The notes under the pieces: generated by a model | The model's database searches: none | The model's input: only the letters and a program-made list of their open reading frames with translations | Told to the model about the DNA's origin: nothing | Position numbers and translations under genes: made by a program | In this document: positions 35,270 through 43,594 of the stretch, one piece after another | Position numbering within the stretch: position 1 is the stretch's first letter | Layout of the letters: every line of letters begins with the position of its first letter | Source of the DNA: Chitinivibrionales bacterium | Lineage (GTDB): Bacteria > Fibrobacterota > Chitinivibrionia > Chitinivibrionales > FEN-1185 | NCBI GenBank assembly: GCA_035516255.1 | Contig: DATJAL010000029.1 | Location: 62,001-126,000, forward strand | DNA length: 64,000 nt | Reading direction: 5' to 3'

Positions 35270-35998
35270 TTACTTTCCCGGCGATTGATCCTTTGTCAAC
35301 TCCTCCGTCAAATGCCCATACGCCTTTTCATTCATGTGTATGCCGTCATCCGAGAGTTTTTCCGATTTGATTTTCGGAAGGAGTATGCTGTAAGCATCCA
35401 GCAGCCGCACCTTATATTGGCCTGCGAGCCGACGGATCCCGTCGTTGATCTTCGTCTGGCAGCCGTCTATCTCCGGCCGGTAAAGAACGCGGTACATCAA
35501 CGGCAGTTTGAACGCCGGCGGAATGGTGGCCAGCACGATCTCGTCAAAATGCCCCTGATGATTTTTGATGATCCCCTCTATTGACAAAAGGCATTGCTCG
35601 ACGATGGCGTCCCTCCGCTCGAGATTGGTGCTTATGCTCTTGACGTCATTGCCGCCGGCAAAGATGATCAGCATTGCTCCCGAGAGTGAATCGCGGTAAC
35701 GGTCGGACCGCAGGCGTATCTGCACCGAGGTCTGGCTCGGAATGCCGAGGTTGAGCACGTCGCCGCCGGGGTATCTCCAGTTCCATGCGTGAGAGTCGCC
35801 GAGAAGCACAACGGCATGATGGCCCTTGGCAATTGCGTCGAGGTTCCATGCCTGCCCGCCGATGGGGTCCAAACGCGAATCGTTGTATTTGTCAAGTGCC
35901 GTAACGGCGATGTGATAGCCGTAGAAATTGGCGGCAAGGGAGAAGAGAAGGACGAAGGAGAGACCGGTGATGAGGAGGGGGAGAGGTTTGAGTTTCAT
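35270..35998 (-). CDS. SGNH/GDSL-family hydrolase, membrane-anchored or exported
   Basis: A 242-aa protein with an N-terminal hydrophobic segment (residues 7-27) that is either a signal anchor or uncleaved signal. SGNH blocks are present: GDSHAW with nucleophile Ser69, AGGND with Asn117 (block III), and SDDGIHMN with Asp218 and His221 (block V). Such enzymes are esterases, often acting on acylated polysaccharides or lipids. The ATG overlaps by four bases the stop of a decayed transposase remnant upstream, which is presumably accidental. The beta-helix cargo gene begins 16 nt downstream on the same strand, so the two may be co-transcribed and a role in polysaccharide deacetylation is plausible but not shown. 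Confidence 0.85.
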   Translation of the reverse strand: MKLKPLPLLITGLSFVLLFSLAANFYGYHIAVTALDKYNDSRLDPIGGQAWNLDAIAKGHHAVVLLGDSHAWNWRYPGGDVLNLGIPSQTSVQIRLRSDRYRDSLSGAMLIIFAGGNDVKSISTNLERRDAIVEQCLLSIEGIIKNHQGHFDEIVLATIPPAFKLPLMYRVLYRPEIDGCQTKINDGIRRLAGQYKVRLLDAYSILLPKIKSEKLSDDGIHMNEKAYGHLTEELTKDQSPGK

Positions 35999-36198
35999 GG
36001 TTTAAATAATATTCCGTGTAAATGGTTCGGCATTACGATAAATTCATCCAAATCAACATGGGGATATTGTTCCGCCAACCATTGCCATTTTTCCCGGACG
36101 ATATTTCCGTTTTGATTCAGGAATAATTTTCCGTTGATTATTTCATATCCGGGTAAACGAATGGAATGGCGATGATGGATTGAAGGATTAAACGGCAT
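35995..36198 (-). pseudogene. REP-associated tyrosine transposase (RAYT, Y1_Tnp) remnant
   Basis: A 67-codon open frame that matches the N-terminal part of RAYT transposases: it begins MPFNPSIHHRHSIRLPGYE and ends ELDEFIVMPNHLHGILFKP-like (here DLDEFIVMPNHLHGILFKP). The HLH (HUH-type) motif is kept. Missing between them is the usual stretch with YFVTICT and the following residues, so an internal deletion of about 15-20 codons has occurred, and everything after the HLH motif, including the catalytic tyrosine, is gone. It cannot be an active transposase. RAYTs mobilise REP palindromes; REP-like elements lie at 2790 and 38980. Confidence 0.75.
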
Positions 36199-36220
36199 CG
36201 TTTGCAGAAAATGAGAAATA

Positions 36221-37222
36221 TTATTTCCCTTTTTTCGCCCTGTATTCCTCCGAATATTTTCTCACCGCGTCAAGCAGCCCCTTGTCGATGTTCTTGAGGT
36301 AGCCCTTTTCAAACCCGCCCTGCACCGCGGCGCGCCACGCGTCTTCGGCCGCTTGGGGCACGGGGTTCACCGCGAGGCCGTATTTCTTCATGACCGTGAC
36401 CGCCTCGTCGTCGGCCTTGAGGATGTCGGCCTGCATGTCCGCGCCCACCTTCTGCGCGGCGGAGTCGAGCCTGGCGGCGAGGGCAGGGTCGAGCTTGGCC
36501 CACGCGTTTGCGCTCACCACGATGCCGCCGATGAGCGGCGCCCATTTCATGGCGCACATGTTCTTGGCGATGCCGAACCACTGGTACGACGCGGCCGACA
36601 GCGCGGTGGCCGAGAACGCGTCGATCATTCCGCTTTGCAAAGAGGTCATGATGTCGGGGGGCGTGAGCGGGACAACGTGGAACCCGCTTTCCTTCCACAC
36701 CATCACCGCGTCCGGGTCGCCGCTCCACACGAACATCTTCTGCGCCTTGAGGTCGTCGGGCGTCACCACCGGGTTGCGCGAGAAGAAGTGCACCCAGCCC
36801 ACGAACGACCAGATCAGGACCTTGAACCCGCGCTTTTCGAGCTCCGCGGCGAACACGGGTTTCATTTTGTCAAGAACGTAGTCGAGCTCATCGTTGCCGC
36901 GGATGAAGAGCGGGAGCTGCACCGTGATGATCTCGGGAAAGATGCGGCTGAGGCCGATGCCGGTGAGGCCCGCGGCGTTGAGCTGGCCGATGCGCATCTT
37001 GCGGATCATGTCCGCCTCGTCGCCCGCGATGCCGCCGGGGTAGATCCGCAGCTCGACGGCGCCGAAGGAGATTTTTTCCCATTCGGCGCCGAGCCGCTGC
37101 AGGCCCTTGTCCCAGGGCGAGCCGCCGGGCGCGAGGCTGCCGAGCTTGATAGTGACGCTCGCGGCGGAAGCCGAGAAAAGGCACGCCGAGAAAAAGGCGC
37201 AGCAGAGCATCCGGGCGTTCAT
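36221..37222 (-). CDS. TRAP-type periplasmic substrate-binding protein (DctP/TatP-like)
   Basis: A 333-aa exported protein with a signal peptide ending SASAA near residue 21. The mature part matches the DctP family: IKLGSLAPGGSPWDKGLQ, EWEKISFGAVELRIYPGG, GDEADMIRKMRIGQLNAAG, and later the ligand-gate region LKAQKMFVWSGDPD and PPDIMTSLQSGMIDAFSATA. The ATG at 37222 overlaps by four bases the stop of the upstream TPR lipoprotein gene, so it is coupled with it. This arrangement is that of the TPR-protein-associated TRAP transporters (TatT/TatP) described in Treponema pallidum. No DctQ/DctM membrane permease follows; downstream lie only a transposase remnant and an SGNH hydrolase. The ligand is unknown. 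Confidence 0.9.
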   Translation of the reverse strand: MNARMLCCAFFSACLFSASAASVTIKLGSLAPGGSPWDKGLQRLGAEWEKISFGAVELRIYPGGIAGDEADMIRKMRIGQLNAAGLTGIGLSRIFPEIITVQLPLFIRGNDELDYVLDKMKPVFAAELEKRGFKVLIWSFVGWVHFFSRNPVVTPDDLKAQKMFVWSGDPDAVMVWKESGFHVVPLTPPDIMTSLQSGMIDAFSATALSAASYQWFGIAKNMCAMKWAPLIGGIVVSANAWAKLDPALAARLDSAAQKVGADMQADILKADDEAVTVMKKYGLAVNPVPQAAEDAWRAAVQGGFEKGYLKNIDKGLLDAVRKYSEEYRAKKGK

Positions 37223-38166
37223 TTGGTTGTGTCTCCTTCCGCGGGCAGGAAAAAGGCGTCGGTGTGATCGAGCAGCCAATGCGCCTTCTGTATGTTCAGA
37301 ATGTTGAGGAGCCTGTTGCCGGGACACTTGTTCACGTCGACCTTGAGCGCGGTTTCGACAAGGGACTTGAACTCCGCCAGGTTCTGGTTCTTGACGCATA
37401 CCGTGGTCGCGAGCGCGATATAGGGGCTCGATTTGCATCCCTTGGAATACGCCACCGCCTTGTTGAAATGTTCACGCGCCTTTTCCTCGCTGCCGCCCAT
37501 CGCCGCGGGCATGGCGCCGTAATAGGTGATGAAGAACTCATGCGCCGCGCCTTCGCTGTATCCGTCGTTGAGTTCCAAAACTTTATTGGCGAGCGCGACC
37601 GCCTTTGGGATGTCGACCATCAGGCTCACGTCGCCCTTGTCCGCCGTGAACGCGGCCATCCACGCCATGCCGAGCCAGTACAGGTACGACGTGTCGCGCG
37701 CCGAGATGCCGTGGAACGCGTCGGCGAAATCGTTCTTGTCAAGGTATTCCATGAAATGCGGGTGGCGCAGCGTGATCGCCCTGAGGATGTAATCCCTTCC
37801 CCGCAGGTAGAGCCTCTTCGCCCGCTGGAGCATTTCGTTCTTGGTGTCGAGGTCGGTGTACGTCAATTGCTCGGCAGGCACCTGGACAAACGCGTACGCG
37901 TACATGCACAGCGATTTTCCCGTGGCAAGGAGCAGGGGACGGTTGTTGGGCGAGCTGGCAACCAGGGATTCGTAGAGTTTTATGGCGAACGGCATCGCGT
38001 CGCCCACCAGTCCAGGATCGTCGTCGCCCGAGAACACGGCGGCACCGCTCTCCTTTGACAAGGCCCCGGCCATCAGGTTGACCGTCGTGGTCTTCACGCA
38101 GCCGGAGATCAGGAGCGCAAGGATGATGAAAAGCCAGGGGAAAATATTTTTTGATGACCATCTCAT
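37219..38166 (-). CDS. TatT-family TPR lipoprotein of a TRAP-associated system
   Basis: A 315-aa lipoprotein: the lipobox LLISGC puts the acylated cysteine at residue 23. The rest is helical and TPR-like, with family-typical phrases such as YESLVASSPNNRPLLLATG, RGRDYILRAI, YLYWLGMAWMAAF, and GYSEGAAHEFFITYYGAMP. These fit the TRAP transporter TatT component family. In T. pallidum, TatT trimers bind TatP and are proposed to hand hydrophobic ligands to it. The next gene encodes a DctP-like partner and overlaps by four bases, which strongly supports a pair. The lipid anchor would hold it at the inner or outer membrane facing the periplasm. The permease is not in this operon. Confidence 0.9.
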   Translation of the reverse strand: MRWSSKNIFPWLFIILALLISGCVKTTTVNLMAGALSKESGAAVFSGDDDPGLVGDAMPFAIKLYESLVASSPNNRPLLLATGKSLCMYAYAFVQVPAEQLTYTDLDTKNEMLQRAKRLYLRGRDYILRAITLRHPHFMEYLDKNDFADAFHGISARDTSYLYWLGMAWMAAFTADKGDVSLMVDIPKAVALANKVLELNDGYSEGAAHEFFITYYGAMPAAMGGSEEKAREHFNKAVAYSKGCKSSPYIALATTVCVKNQNLAEFKSLVETALKVDVNKCPGNRLLNILNIQKAHWLLDHTDAFFLPAEGDTTK

Positions 38167-38439
38167 AATGTTAATCGCTTTAGCGTATTGATTCCCGGCT
38201 TTAACTCAGGGTGAAACTTCTCGCACCGATAACATTTATCGCTTTATTTAGTATATAATATATAAAAAAATCCGCCAATTTCTCTAAGGTCTCAATATAA
38301 TTTTTCCACCCATCAATCAGCCTAAACTTTATGATCCGTCGGCAGCCGTCCTTGTAGAATCAAGTCTCAAAACGTATATTTTTCCAACCATCAATGTAAA
38401 AACAATCCGATAAAACCGTTCGCAAGCCAAGGAGACCGC

Positions 38440-38958
38440 ATGAACCTCGACAAGGCCATCCGCAAGGTAGCCGATTTTCCCAAACCCGGCGTTTTGTTCT
38501 ACGACGTGACGAGCATCTTCATCAACCCGAAGGCGTTCCGCTACGTGGTGCGTGAAATGCTGAAGGCGTATGAAACAACGGCGGTGGACGGGGTGATCGC
38601 CATCGAAAGCCGGGGGTTCCTCCTCGGGTCGTGCTTCGCGCTCAAGCGCAAGGTGCCGCTCGTGCTCGCCAGGAAAAAGGGCAAGCTGCCGGGCAAGACG
38701 GTCGAGGAAAGCTATTCGCTGGAATACGGACAGGCCACGCTGCAGATGCACGAGGAAGACCTGAAACCGGGCAAATGGCTCATCATCGACGATCTGATCG
38801 CCACCGGCGGCACGCTCGCCGCGGTCGCGAACATGGTGAAGCGCCAGGGCGGGGAGGTGGCCGGCATGTTCGGCGTGATCGGGCTTCCGTTCCTCAAGTA
38901 CGCGGAGAAAATCGGGCAGTATAATCCAAAAACGCTGATCAATTATTCGGGCGAATAA
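38440..38958 (+). CDS. apt: adenine phosphoribosyltransferase
   Basis: A 172-aa type I phosphoribosyltransferase that salvages adenine to AMP in the cytoplasm. The PRPP-binding motif is IIDDLIATGGT (residues 115-125), and the Apt signatures FPKPGVLFYDVT (13-24), IESRGFLLG (55-63), and ARKKGKLPGKT (77-87) are all present. Length is standard. The start ATG has AAGGAGACCGC just before it, a good ribosome-binding site. It is separated from the next gene by a REP palindrome, and the gap 38167-38439 upstream, divergent from the tatT-like gene, is AT-rich with no other feature I can name. Confidence 0.96.
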   Translation: MNLDKAIRKVADFPKPGVLFYDVTSIFINPKAFRYVVREMLKAYETTAVDGVIAIESRGFLLGSCFALKRKVPLVLARKKGKLPGKTVEESYSLEYGQATLQMHEEDLKPGKWLIIDDLIATGGTLAAVANMVKRQGGEVAGMFGVIGLPFLKYAEKIGQYNPKTLINYSGE

Positions 38959-38979
38959 AATTATAACGATAAAACGCCG

Positions 38980-39070
38980 CTTGTCATTGCGAGCCCAGCG
39001 AAGCAATCTCGCGTTGAGGCAATTAAGATAGGGAGATTGCTTCGCCGCTTCGCTTCTCGCAATGGCGCTT
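38980..39070 (+). repeat. REP palindrome (CATTGCGAG type)
   Basis: The left arm TTGTCATTGCGAGCCCAGCG, AAGCAATCTCGC is complementary to the right arm AGATTGCTTCGCCGC and TTCTCGCAATGGCG, forming a long imperfect hairpin after apt. It is the paired form of the REP motif at 2790 and could also attenuate transcription of the downstream genes. Confidence 0.7.
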
Positions 39071-39103
39071 CTAGGGTGATACATATCCTGAGGAACAATA
39101 ACC

Positions 39104-39559
39104 ATGCGGCTGCGACTTTTCAAAGAGCCGTTCCCGGAGCCTTTTTCCAAGGGGAAAACAAGGCTTTTGTTCGAAATGGCCGCGGATGAAAACGCGCCCG
39201 GCATTGACAAAAAGGATTTCTATTTGTATGTCTGGATACAGGACCTTAAAAGGGTCGCGGGATTCCAGGCGGTGCTCAACGAGGAAATCACCGCAGAGTA
39301 CCGGCCCGAATCGCCGCTTGCGTTCACGCGCGTCTCAAAAAGGCCGATAACCCGCGCGCTGCGGGAGCGGCTCACGCAAAAGGAGCGCACGGCATTCCTG
39401 GGCTTCATGAAAGACATGGAATGCCCGGTGTTCACGCACCTGGTGCGCCGCATTGAATCCGTGATCCACGGCGACCCTGCAACGGCGGTGGAATTGACTC
39501 AGGAAGAAACGGCGACGCTCAAGGACCTGGTTCTTCTCTCGGCCGGCAAGCAACAATAA
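39104..39559 (+). CDS. conserved-looking hypothetical protein upstream of asnS
   Basis: I do not recognise this 151-aa protein. It is cytoplasmic by appearance: no signal peptide or membrane segment, highly charged, with a mixed start (KGKTRLLFEMAADE, YLYVWIQDLKRVAGFQAVLNE) and a helical C-terminal half (RALRERLTQKERTAFLGFMKDM). A ribosome-binding site (CTGAGGAACAA) lies 10-15 bases before the ATG. Only 15 bases separate its stop from asnS on the same strand, so the two are probably co-transcribed. Codon use matches the surroundings. Nothing in the sequence reveals a function; coupling with asnS is the only clue. Confidence 0.75.
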   Translation: MRLRLFKEPFPEPFSKGKTRLLFEMAADENAPGIDKKDFYLYVWIQDLKRVAGFQAVLNEEITAEYRPESPLAFTRVSKRPITRALRERLTQKERTAFLGFMKDMECPVFTHLVRRIESVIHGDPATAVELTQEETATLKDLVLLSAGKQQ

Positions 39560-39574
39560 CGAGGCGCTTTTTCA

Positions 39575-40963
39575 ATGATTGACACGAGGATACGGGATAT
39601 ACTTGAATCCGCCAAGCCTGGTGCCGTCGCGTGCGTGGCCGGCTGGGTCCGAACGAAGCGCGACGCAAAGGGCTTCTCGTTCGTCGAGGTCAACGACGGG
39701 TCGTGCCTCGCGTCGCTGCAGGTGATCGCGGAAGGTTCGCTGCCGAATTACCAATCCGAAATCGTGAAGTTGACAACCGGCAGCGCCATCGCGTGCGAAG
39801 GCGCTCTCGTCGAGTCGCCGGGCAAGTGGCAGAAATACGAGCTCCGCGCGTCAAAGGTCACGGTGTTCAGCATCGCGCCCCCTGATTTTCCGCTCCAGAA
39901 AAAGCGCCACAGCTTCGAGTTCCTGCGCGAAATAGGGCATCTGCGGCCGCGCACCAACACCATGGGCGCGGTGGCGCGGCTGCGCAGCTCGCTTTCGCTG
40001 GCGGTGCACGACTTTTTCCGCGGGCGCAACTTCGCGTACGTGCACACGCCCATCATCTCCGCGAGCGACTGCGAGGGCGCGGGTGAGATGTTCCGGGTCA
40101 CGGTGCTTCCGCTTGAAAACGTGCCGCGCGATGAAAAGGGCGGCGTGGATTATGCAAAGGACTTTTTCGGAAAAAAGGCCAGCCTCACGGTGAGCGGCCA
40201 GCTCGAGGCGGAAATTTACGCGCTCGCGCTGGGCCGCGTGTACACGTTCGGCCCCACGTTCCGGGCCGAAAATTCAAACACGCCGCGCCACCTCGCCGAA
40301 TTCTGGATGGTGGAGCCCGAGGCGGCGTTCTTCACGCTCGAAGACGACATGCAACTGGCGGAGGATTTCGTTAAGCATTTGGTGCGCCACGCGCTTGACC
40401 ACGATAAGGCCGACCTTGAATTTTTCAACCAGCGCATCGAGCCGGCGCTTCTTTCTTCGCTTGACACAATAGCAAACACGCCGTTTGAGCGCGTGTCGTA
40501 TTCCGATGCGATCGGCATCCTGGAAAAGGCGAACGACTCGTTTGAGTTCAAGGTGCGATGGGGAAGCGACATCCAGTCGGAGCACGAGCGGTATCTCACC
40601 GAAAAGGCGTTCGGAAAACCGGTGATTGTGTACGATTACCCGAAAGCCATCAAGGCGTTTTACATGAAGCAGAACGACGACGGCACAACCGTGCGGGCCA
40701 TGGACGTGCTCGTGCCGCGCATCGGCGAGCTCATCGGCGGCAGCGAGCGCGAGGACCGCTATGACGTTCTGCGGGCGAGCATTTTCGGGCTCGGCCTCAA
40801 CGAAAAGGACTACTGGTGGTACCTTGACTTGCGGAAATACGGCGGCGCCCCGCACGCCGGCTTCGGCCTCGGGTTCGAGCGCCTGATGCTCCTGCTCACC
40901 GGCCTGCAGAACATCCGCGAGGTGATCCCGTTCCCGCGTTGGCCGGGCAATGCCGAGTTTTGA
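39575..40963 (+). CDS. asnS: asparaginyl-tRNA synthetase
   Basis: A 462-aa class IIb synthetase. The N-terminal OB-fold that recognises the anticodon covers about residues 15-110 ([23 protein letters not shown]). The catalytic domain follows, with motif 2 in [25 protein letters not shown] and motif 3 in [27 protein letters not shown]. The phrase [26 protein letters not shown] and the Glu residues after it fit AsnS rather than AspS. Length is normal. It makes Asn-tRNA directly, so an amidotransferase route for asparagine is not required. It follows the unknown 151-aa gene closely. Confidence 0.96.
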   Translation: MIDTRIRDILESAKPGAVACVAGWVRTKRDAKGFSFVEVNDGSCLASLQVIAEGSLPNYQSEIVKLTTGSAIACEGALVESPGKWQKYELRASKVTVFSIAPPDFPLQKKRHSFEFLREIGHLRPRTNTMGAVARLRSSLSLAVHDFFRGRNFAYVHTPIISASDCEGAGEMFRVTVLPLENVPRDEKGGVDYAKDFFGKKASLTVSGQLEAEIYALALGRVYTFGPTFRAENSNTPRHLAEFWMVEPEAAFFTLEDDMQLAEDFVKHLVRHALDHDKADLEFFNQRIEPALLSSLDTIANTPFERVSYSDAIGILEKANDSFEFKVRWGSDIQSEHERYLTEKAFGKPVIVYDYPKAIKAFYMKQNDDGTTVRAMDVLVPRIGELIGGSEREDRYDVLRASIFGLGLNEKDYWWYLDLRKYGGAPHAGFGLGFERLMLLLTGLQNIREVIPFPRWPGNAEF

Positions 40964-41019
40964 AATTGCGGACATCGGATTGATGATTGCGGATTGAAAA
41001 AGCAAAGCAGGAATTAAAC

Positions 41020-41056
41020 TATTAACTCTTCACTCTTAACTCTTAACTGTTCACTC
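41020..41056 (+). repeat. short tandem repeat between asnS and trmB
   Basis: Near-copies of TTAACTCTTCACTC are repeated (TATTAACTCTTCACTCTTAAC, TCTTAACTGTTCACTCTC), about two and a half units. It is too short and irregular for a CRISPR array. Confidence 0.5.
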
Positions 41057-41100
41057 TCTTCTTCTTTGTGTCTCTGCGGCGATGTTCTCTTTAATGAGTA

Positions 41101-41778
41101 ATGTGGAATAACCTCATGGCCAGAGGCCGTCACCCCACCCGCATCCGCATCGCGCCTCCCGACGAGCAGACCGCCGCGAAGTACCTTCGCTTCTGGCGCG
41201 GCATAGACCTTCACCATGAGCCGCAGCGCTTTCCGGGCCTGACGTCGCCGGAAATGTTCGGCAACGGCAATCCGCTCGAAATAGATTTCGGCTGCGGCAC
41301 CGGCGCGCTGCTATGCGAACGGGCGCAACGGTTTCCCAATGTCAACTTCATAGGCATAGACAAATCGCAAAAACCGCTGTTCTGCGCCGTGCGGCAGGCC
41401 GCCGCCGCCGATGCGGGCAACGTCACGTTCATCCGCGGGGATTTCGGCGCCATGCTGGCGCTGCTTCGCCGGGACACGGTTTCGCGGGCCTATTACCTGT
41501 TCCCCAATCCGCCTGACGATTACGATAACAAACGCGCCAACGGACGGCGGCGTCGTTTTCTGGAGGCCGCTTATAATTCCTTGACAGCAGGCGGCCAGTT
41601 TTATTTCGCCACGGACTCTGAACGGTTTTTTCAGAACATGAAGGATATCGTAAAAATTGATCTGAAGTTCCAAATGGTCGGCCTTGAATTCAATGAGGAG
41701 GAGATAAGCTCGAAATACCTGCACCTGTGGAGGGAAAAGGGAAGGGTGGTGATGGGATTGACGGTGGAGAAGAAATGA
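41101..41778 (+). CDS. trmB: tRNA (guanine-N7)-methyltransferase-like protein
   Basis: A 225-aa SAM-dependent methyltransferase of the TrmB family, which makes m7G46 in tRNA. Visible features are the SAM loop EIDFGCGTGALLCERA (about residues 60-75), NFIGIDKSQKPLFCAV (acidic Asp after motif II), and LFPNPPDD after motif IV, followed by RANGRRRRFLEAAYNSLTAGGQFYFATDSERF. In most TrmB proteins the motif is FPDPWPKKRHHKRR; here the Trp-Pro-Lys part is replaced by PPDDYDNKRANGRR, so the enzyme is divergent at the tRNA-facing site. The start may be the GTG-less ATG at 41101 or the ATG at 41116 (MARGRHPTRI); I keep the first. It is separated from asnS by tandem repeats. Confidence 0.82.
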   Translation: MWNNLMARGRHPTRIRIAPPDEQTAAKYLRFWRGIDLHHEPQRFPGLTSPEMFGNGNPLEIDFGCGTGALLCERAQRFPNVNFIGIDKSQKPLFCAVRQAAAADAGNVTFIRGDFGAMLALLRRDTVSRAYYLFPNPPDDYDNKRANGRRRRFLEAAYNSLTAGGQFYFATDSERFFQNMKDIVKIDLKFQMVGLEFNEEEISSKYLHLWREKGRVVMGLTVEKK

Positions 41779-41782
41779 ATTG

Positions 41783-41890
41783 TTTGGTGGGGGAAGTGCC
41801 CCTGGCCCCCGGCTTCCGGCACACTCCTAATTGTCAAACATAATGCAGTAAGGAATGCGCCGGTGATCCGTCCGGCGCCGCGCGGGACTC
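41783..41890 (+). repeat. structured intergenic repeat, family B (short)
   Basis: It begins TTTGGTGGGGGAAGTGCCCC and has helix arms CCGGCACACTCC and GGAATGCGCCGG around an AT-rich loop, then GATCCGTCCGGCGCCG. It matches the first half of the full copies at 30964 and 43284. Confidence 0.72.
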
Positions 41891-41926
41891 TTTTGCGCCG
41901 GTACCTTTGTGATTCGCGGATGCCCT

Positions 41927-41963
41927 CACCCCGCCCTCTCCCGAAAACGGGAGAGGGAGAAAA
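41927..41963 (+). repeat. CCCTCTCC-type intergenic hairpin, family D
   Basis: CCTCACCCCGCCCTCTCCCG, AAAACGGGAGAGGGAG forms a stem (CTCTCCCG with CGGGAGAG). Versions are near 9088, 21131 and 46752. Confidence 0.55.
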
Positions 41964-42127
41964 TACGGCGTGAAGATCATTATAGGTGGCTGGCGAGACT
42001 GGGGAGCAACGCGGACTATTATTATATGGAAGAAGAAAACAATTATAATCTTTACAGATAAAAGACGAGGCGCTATAGCATTAAACGCGGAACGGCAAAG
42101 ATAAATGTGCAAATTGACTTATGCGCA

Positions 42128-42268
42128 GCGTTAGGCGGACCGGAGGGCGAGCGGGAGCGAATTGTCATTTCATTCCCTGAGGCAAGGTAATTGCGCTTCG
42201 CGCTTTTTATTATGCCGTTTGCCTCATGCCGGCCCCCAAATCGCCCGGCCCTAGGCCGGGGAACGACC
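42128..42268 (+). repeat. family A-prime repeat
   Basis: It starts GCGTTAGGCGGACCGGAGGG, shares GAGCGAATTGTCATTTCATT and ATGCCGTTTGCCTCATGCC with 33135-33266, and ends GGCCCTAGGCCGGGGAACG, the family A tail. It appears to be a hybrid of both families. The gap 41779-42282 holds this, a family B copy and a family D hairpin. Confidence 0.7.
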
Positions 42269-42282
42269 AGATTGTTATCGTT

Positions 42283-43158
42283 TCACAAATATGATATTGT
42301 ATCTTTGAACCTTCTATGAAACCATCCGAAATAATGCTCCGGATATTTCATGATCCATCCCGAAATCACGTCGTTGTGCGCCTTTTGCGCTGCCGCGATG
42401 AATTCATCCTCGCTGTCGCGTGAAACCGTGATTTCGGGGCACGCCTCTATCTTCACATGGTAGGTGCCGTCGTGCTGCAGGATCGCGTAGGGAAGAACCA
42501 CGCCGCAGCCGGTCTTGCACTGCATGCCCGCCATGGTGCGGTAGGTCCTGGCGGGTTTGCCGAGAAACGGGACGACCGTGCCCTGGTCTCCGGCGTACTG
42601 ATCGATGAGCATGGCAAGAATGCCGTTCTGCTTGAGCACGGTGAGCATCTTCCGGAGCGCACCCGCCGCGTAGAACAGGGTCACGTTTGTTTCTTTCCTT
42701 TTTTCATGCATCCATTTTTCAACGAGCGTATTGTGGAGGCGGCCGGAGAAAACGTTCAGCTCCTTATAGCGCGACCCGAACATGGCGGCCAGGAGCTCCC
42801 AATTGCCGAAATGGGCGAGCACGGCGATTACGCCTTTGCCCCGCGCCAGGGCGGAATCCACGAGCTCGATGTTCTCGACTGTAAAGGCCGGGGGTTTTTT
42901 GCCTATGCGCAGCAATTCCACGCCGTATTTGCCCATGTTCCTGTAAAGGGCTTTCACCATGGCGGGCCTGCCCGACTCCTTGAACAGCCCAACGTGATCG
43001 AGGTTGCAGTCAACGATTTTGCGGTAAAAACCGGAATAGTATAATGCAAGGCCGCCGACGCCGCCGAGCCACAGCGTCACCCGCCGCGGCAGCATGCCAG
43101 CGATGATTTCGATGGTCCTGAGGCCGACGTATTCGAGGACGTGGGAGAATCGTTTCAT
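42283..43158 (-). CDS. LpxL/HtrB-like lysophospholipid acyltransferase
   Basis: A 291-aa protein of the late lipid A acyltransferase family. The acceptor-binding motif HX4E appears as HFGNWE (His116, Glu121), preceded by GKGVIAVLAHFG. A hydrophobic stretch at about residues 27-45 anchors it to the inner membrane. Downstream phrases MLIDQYAGDQGTVVPFLGKPART and VVLPYAILQHDG fit the family. It would transfer an acyl chain to a lipid A precursor, in keeping with the LptD gene elsewhere in the window. Length is a little under that of E. coli LpxL (306 aa). Specificity (laurate, myristate or other) cannot be inferred. It is a single gene flanked by repeats. Confidence 0.88.
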   Translation of the reverse strand: MKRFSHVLEYVGLRTIEIIAGMLPRRVTLWLGGVGGLALYYSGFYRKIVDCNLDHVGLFKESGRPAMVKALYRNMGKYGVELLRIGKKPPAFTVENIELVDSALARGKGVIAVLAHFGNWELLAAMFGSRYKELNVFSGRLHNTLVEKWMHEKRKETNVTLFYAAGALRKMLTVLKQNGILAMLIDQYAGDQGTVVPFLGKPARTYRTMAGMQCKTGCGVVLPYAILQHDGTYHVKIEACPEITVSRDSEDEFIAAAQKAHNDVISGWIMKYPEHYFGWFHRRFKDTISYL

Positions 43159-43283
43159 TATATTTCTTTTTTCAGGATGATTTTTTATTGGATGAAAATT
43201 ATTTGAAAAGATATGCCGGTGTAATGAAAATAAATGAATGATTTATATTGAGAGGTTAATTAAAGTATAGTTGATATTGATTG

Positions 43284-43490
43284 AGCGGGGGAAGTCTCCC
43301 CCTGGCCCCCGGCTTCCGGCGTACTCCCAATACAAAGCTATACTATGTAAAGGAGTGCGCCGGCGATCCGGGGGCACACCCCCTCTTTGGCGCCGGAGTC
43401 CTACGGTATGCGGAAACCCGGGTGGCTACCGACCCATCTGTGGCGGGTCGAGCTTTACACGGCGGAAGAAGAGAATAGTATATCGGCATA
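43284..43490 (+). repeat. structured intergenic repeat, family B type II (full)
   Basis: It starts GCGGGGGAAGTCTCCCCCTG, has arms CCGGCGTACTCC and GGAGTGCGCCGG around an AT-rich loop, then GATCCGGGGGCACACCCCC, GCGCCGGAGTCCTACGGTAT, GGAAACCCGGGTGGCT, and ends CTTTACACGGCGGAAGAAG then AGAATAGTATATCGG. It is nearly identical in the 3' half to 30964-31225. Confidence 0.85.
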
Positions 43491-43594
43491 GTGCCATTTG
43501 CGAATCCTGTCATGTCCCTGGAATTATAGCTCAGAAGAAGTGTTATCTTTTTTCGCAAGCGTCAATATAAGATATGGAAGAGCTCTTATGCCAT

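Noticed and set aside
37223-37438. Longer TatP-like start at 37438
   Set aside because: It would run antiparallel in quality with basic, non-signal sequence and wholly overlap the TatT-like gene; the ATG at 37222 gives a proper signal peptide and an ATGA overlap.
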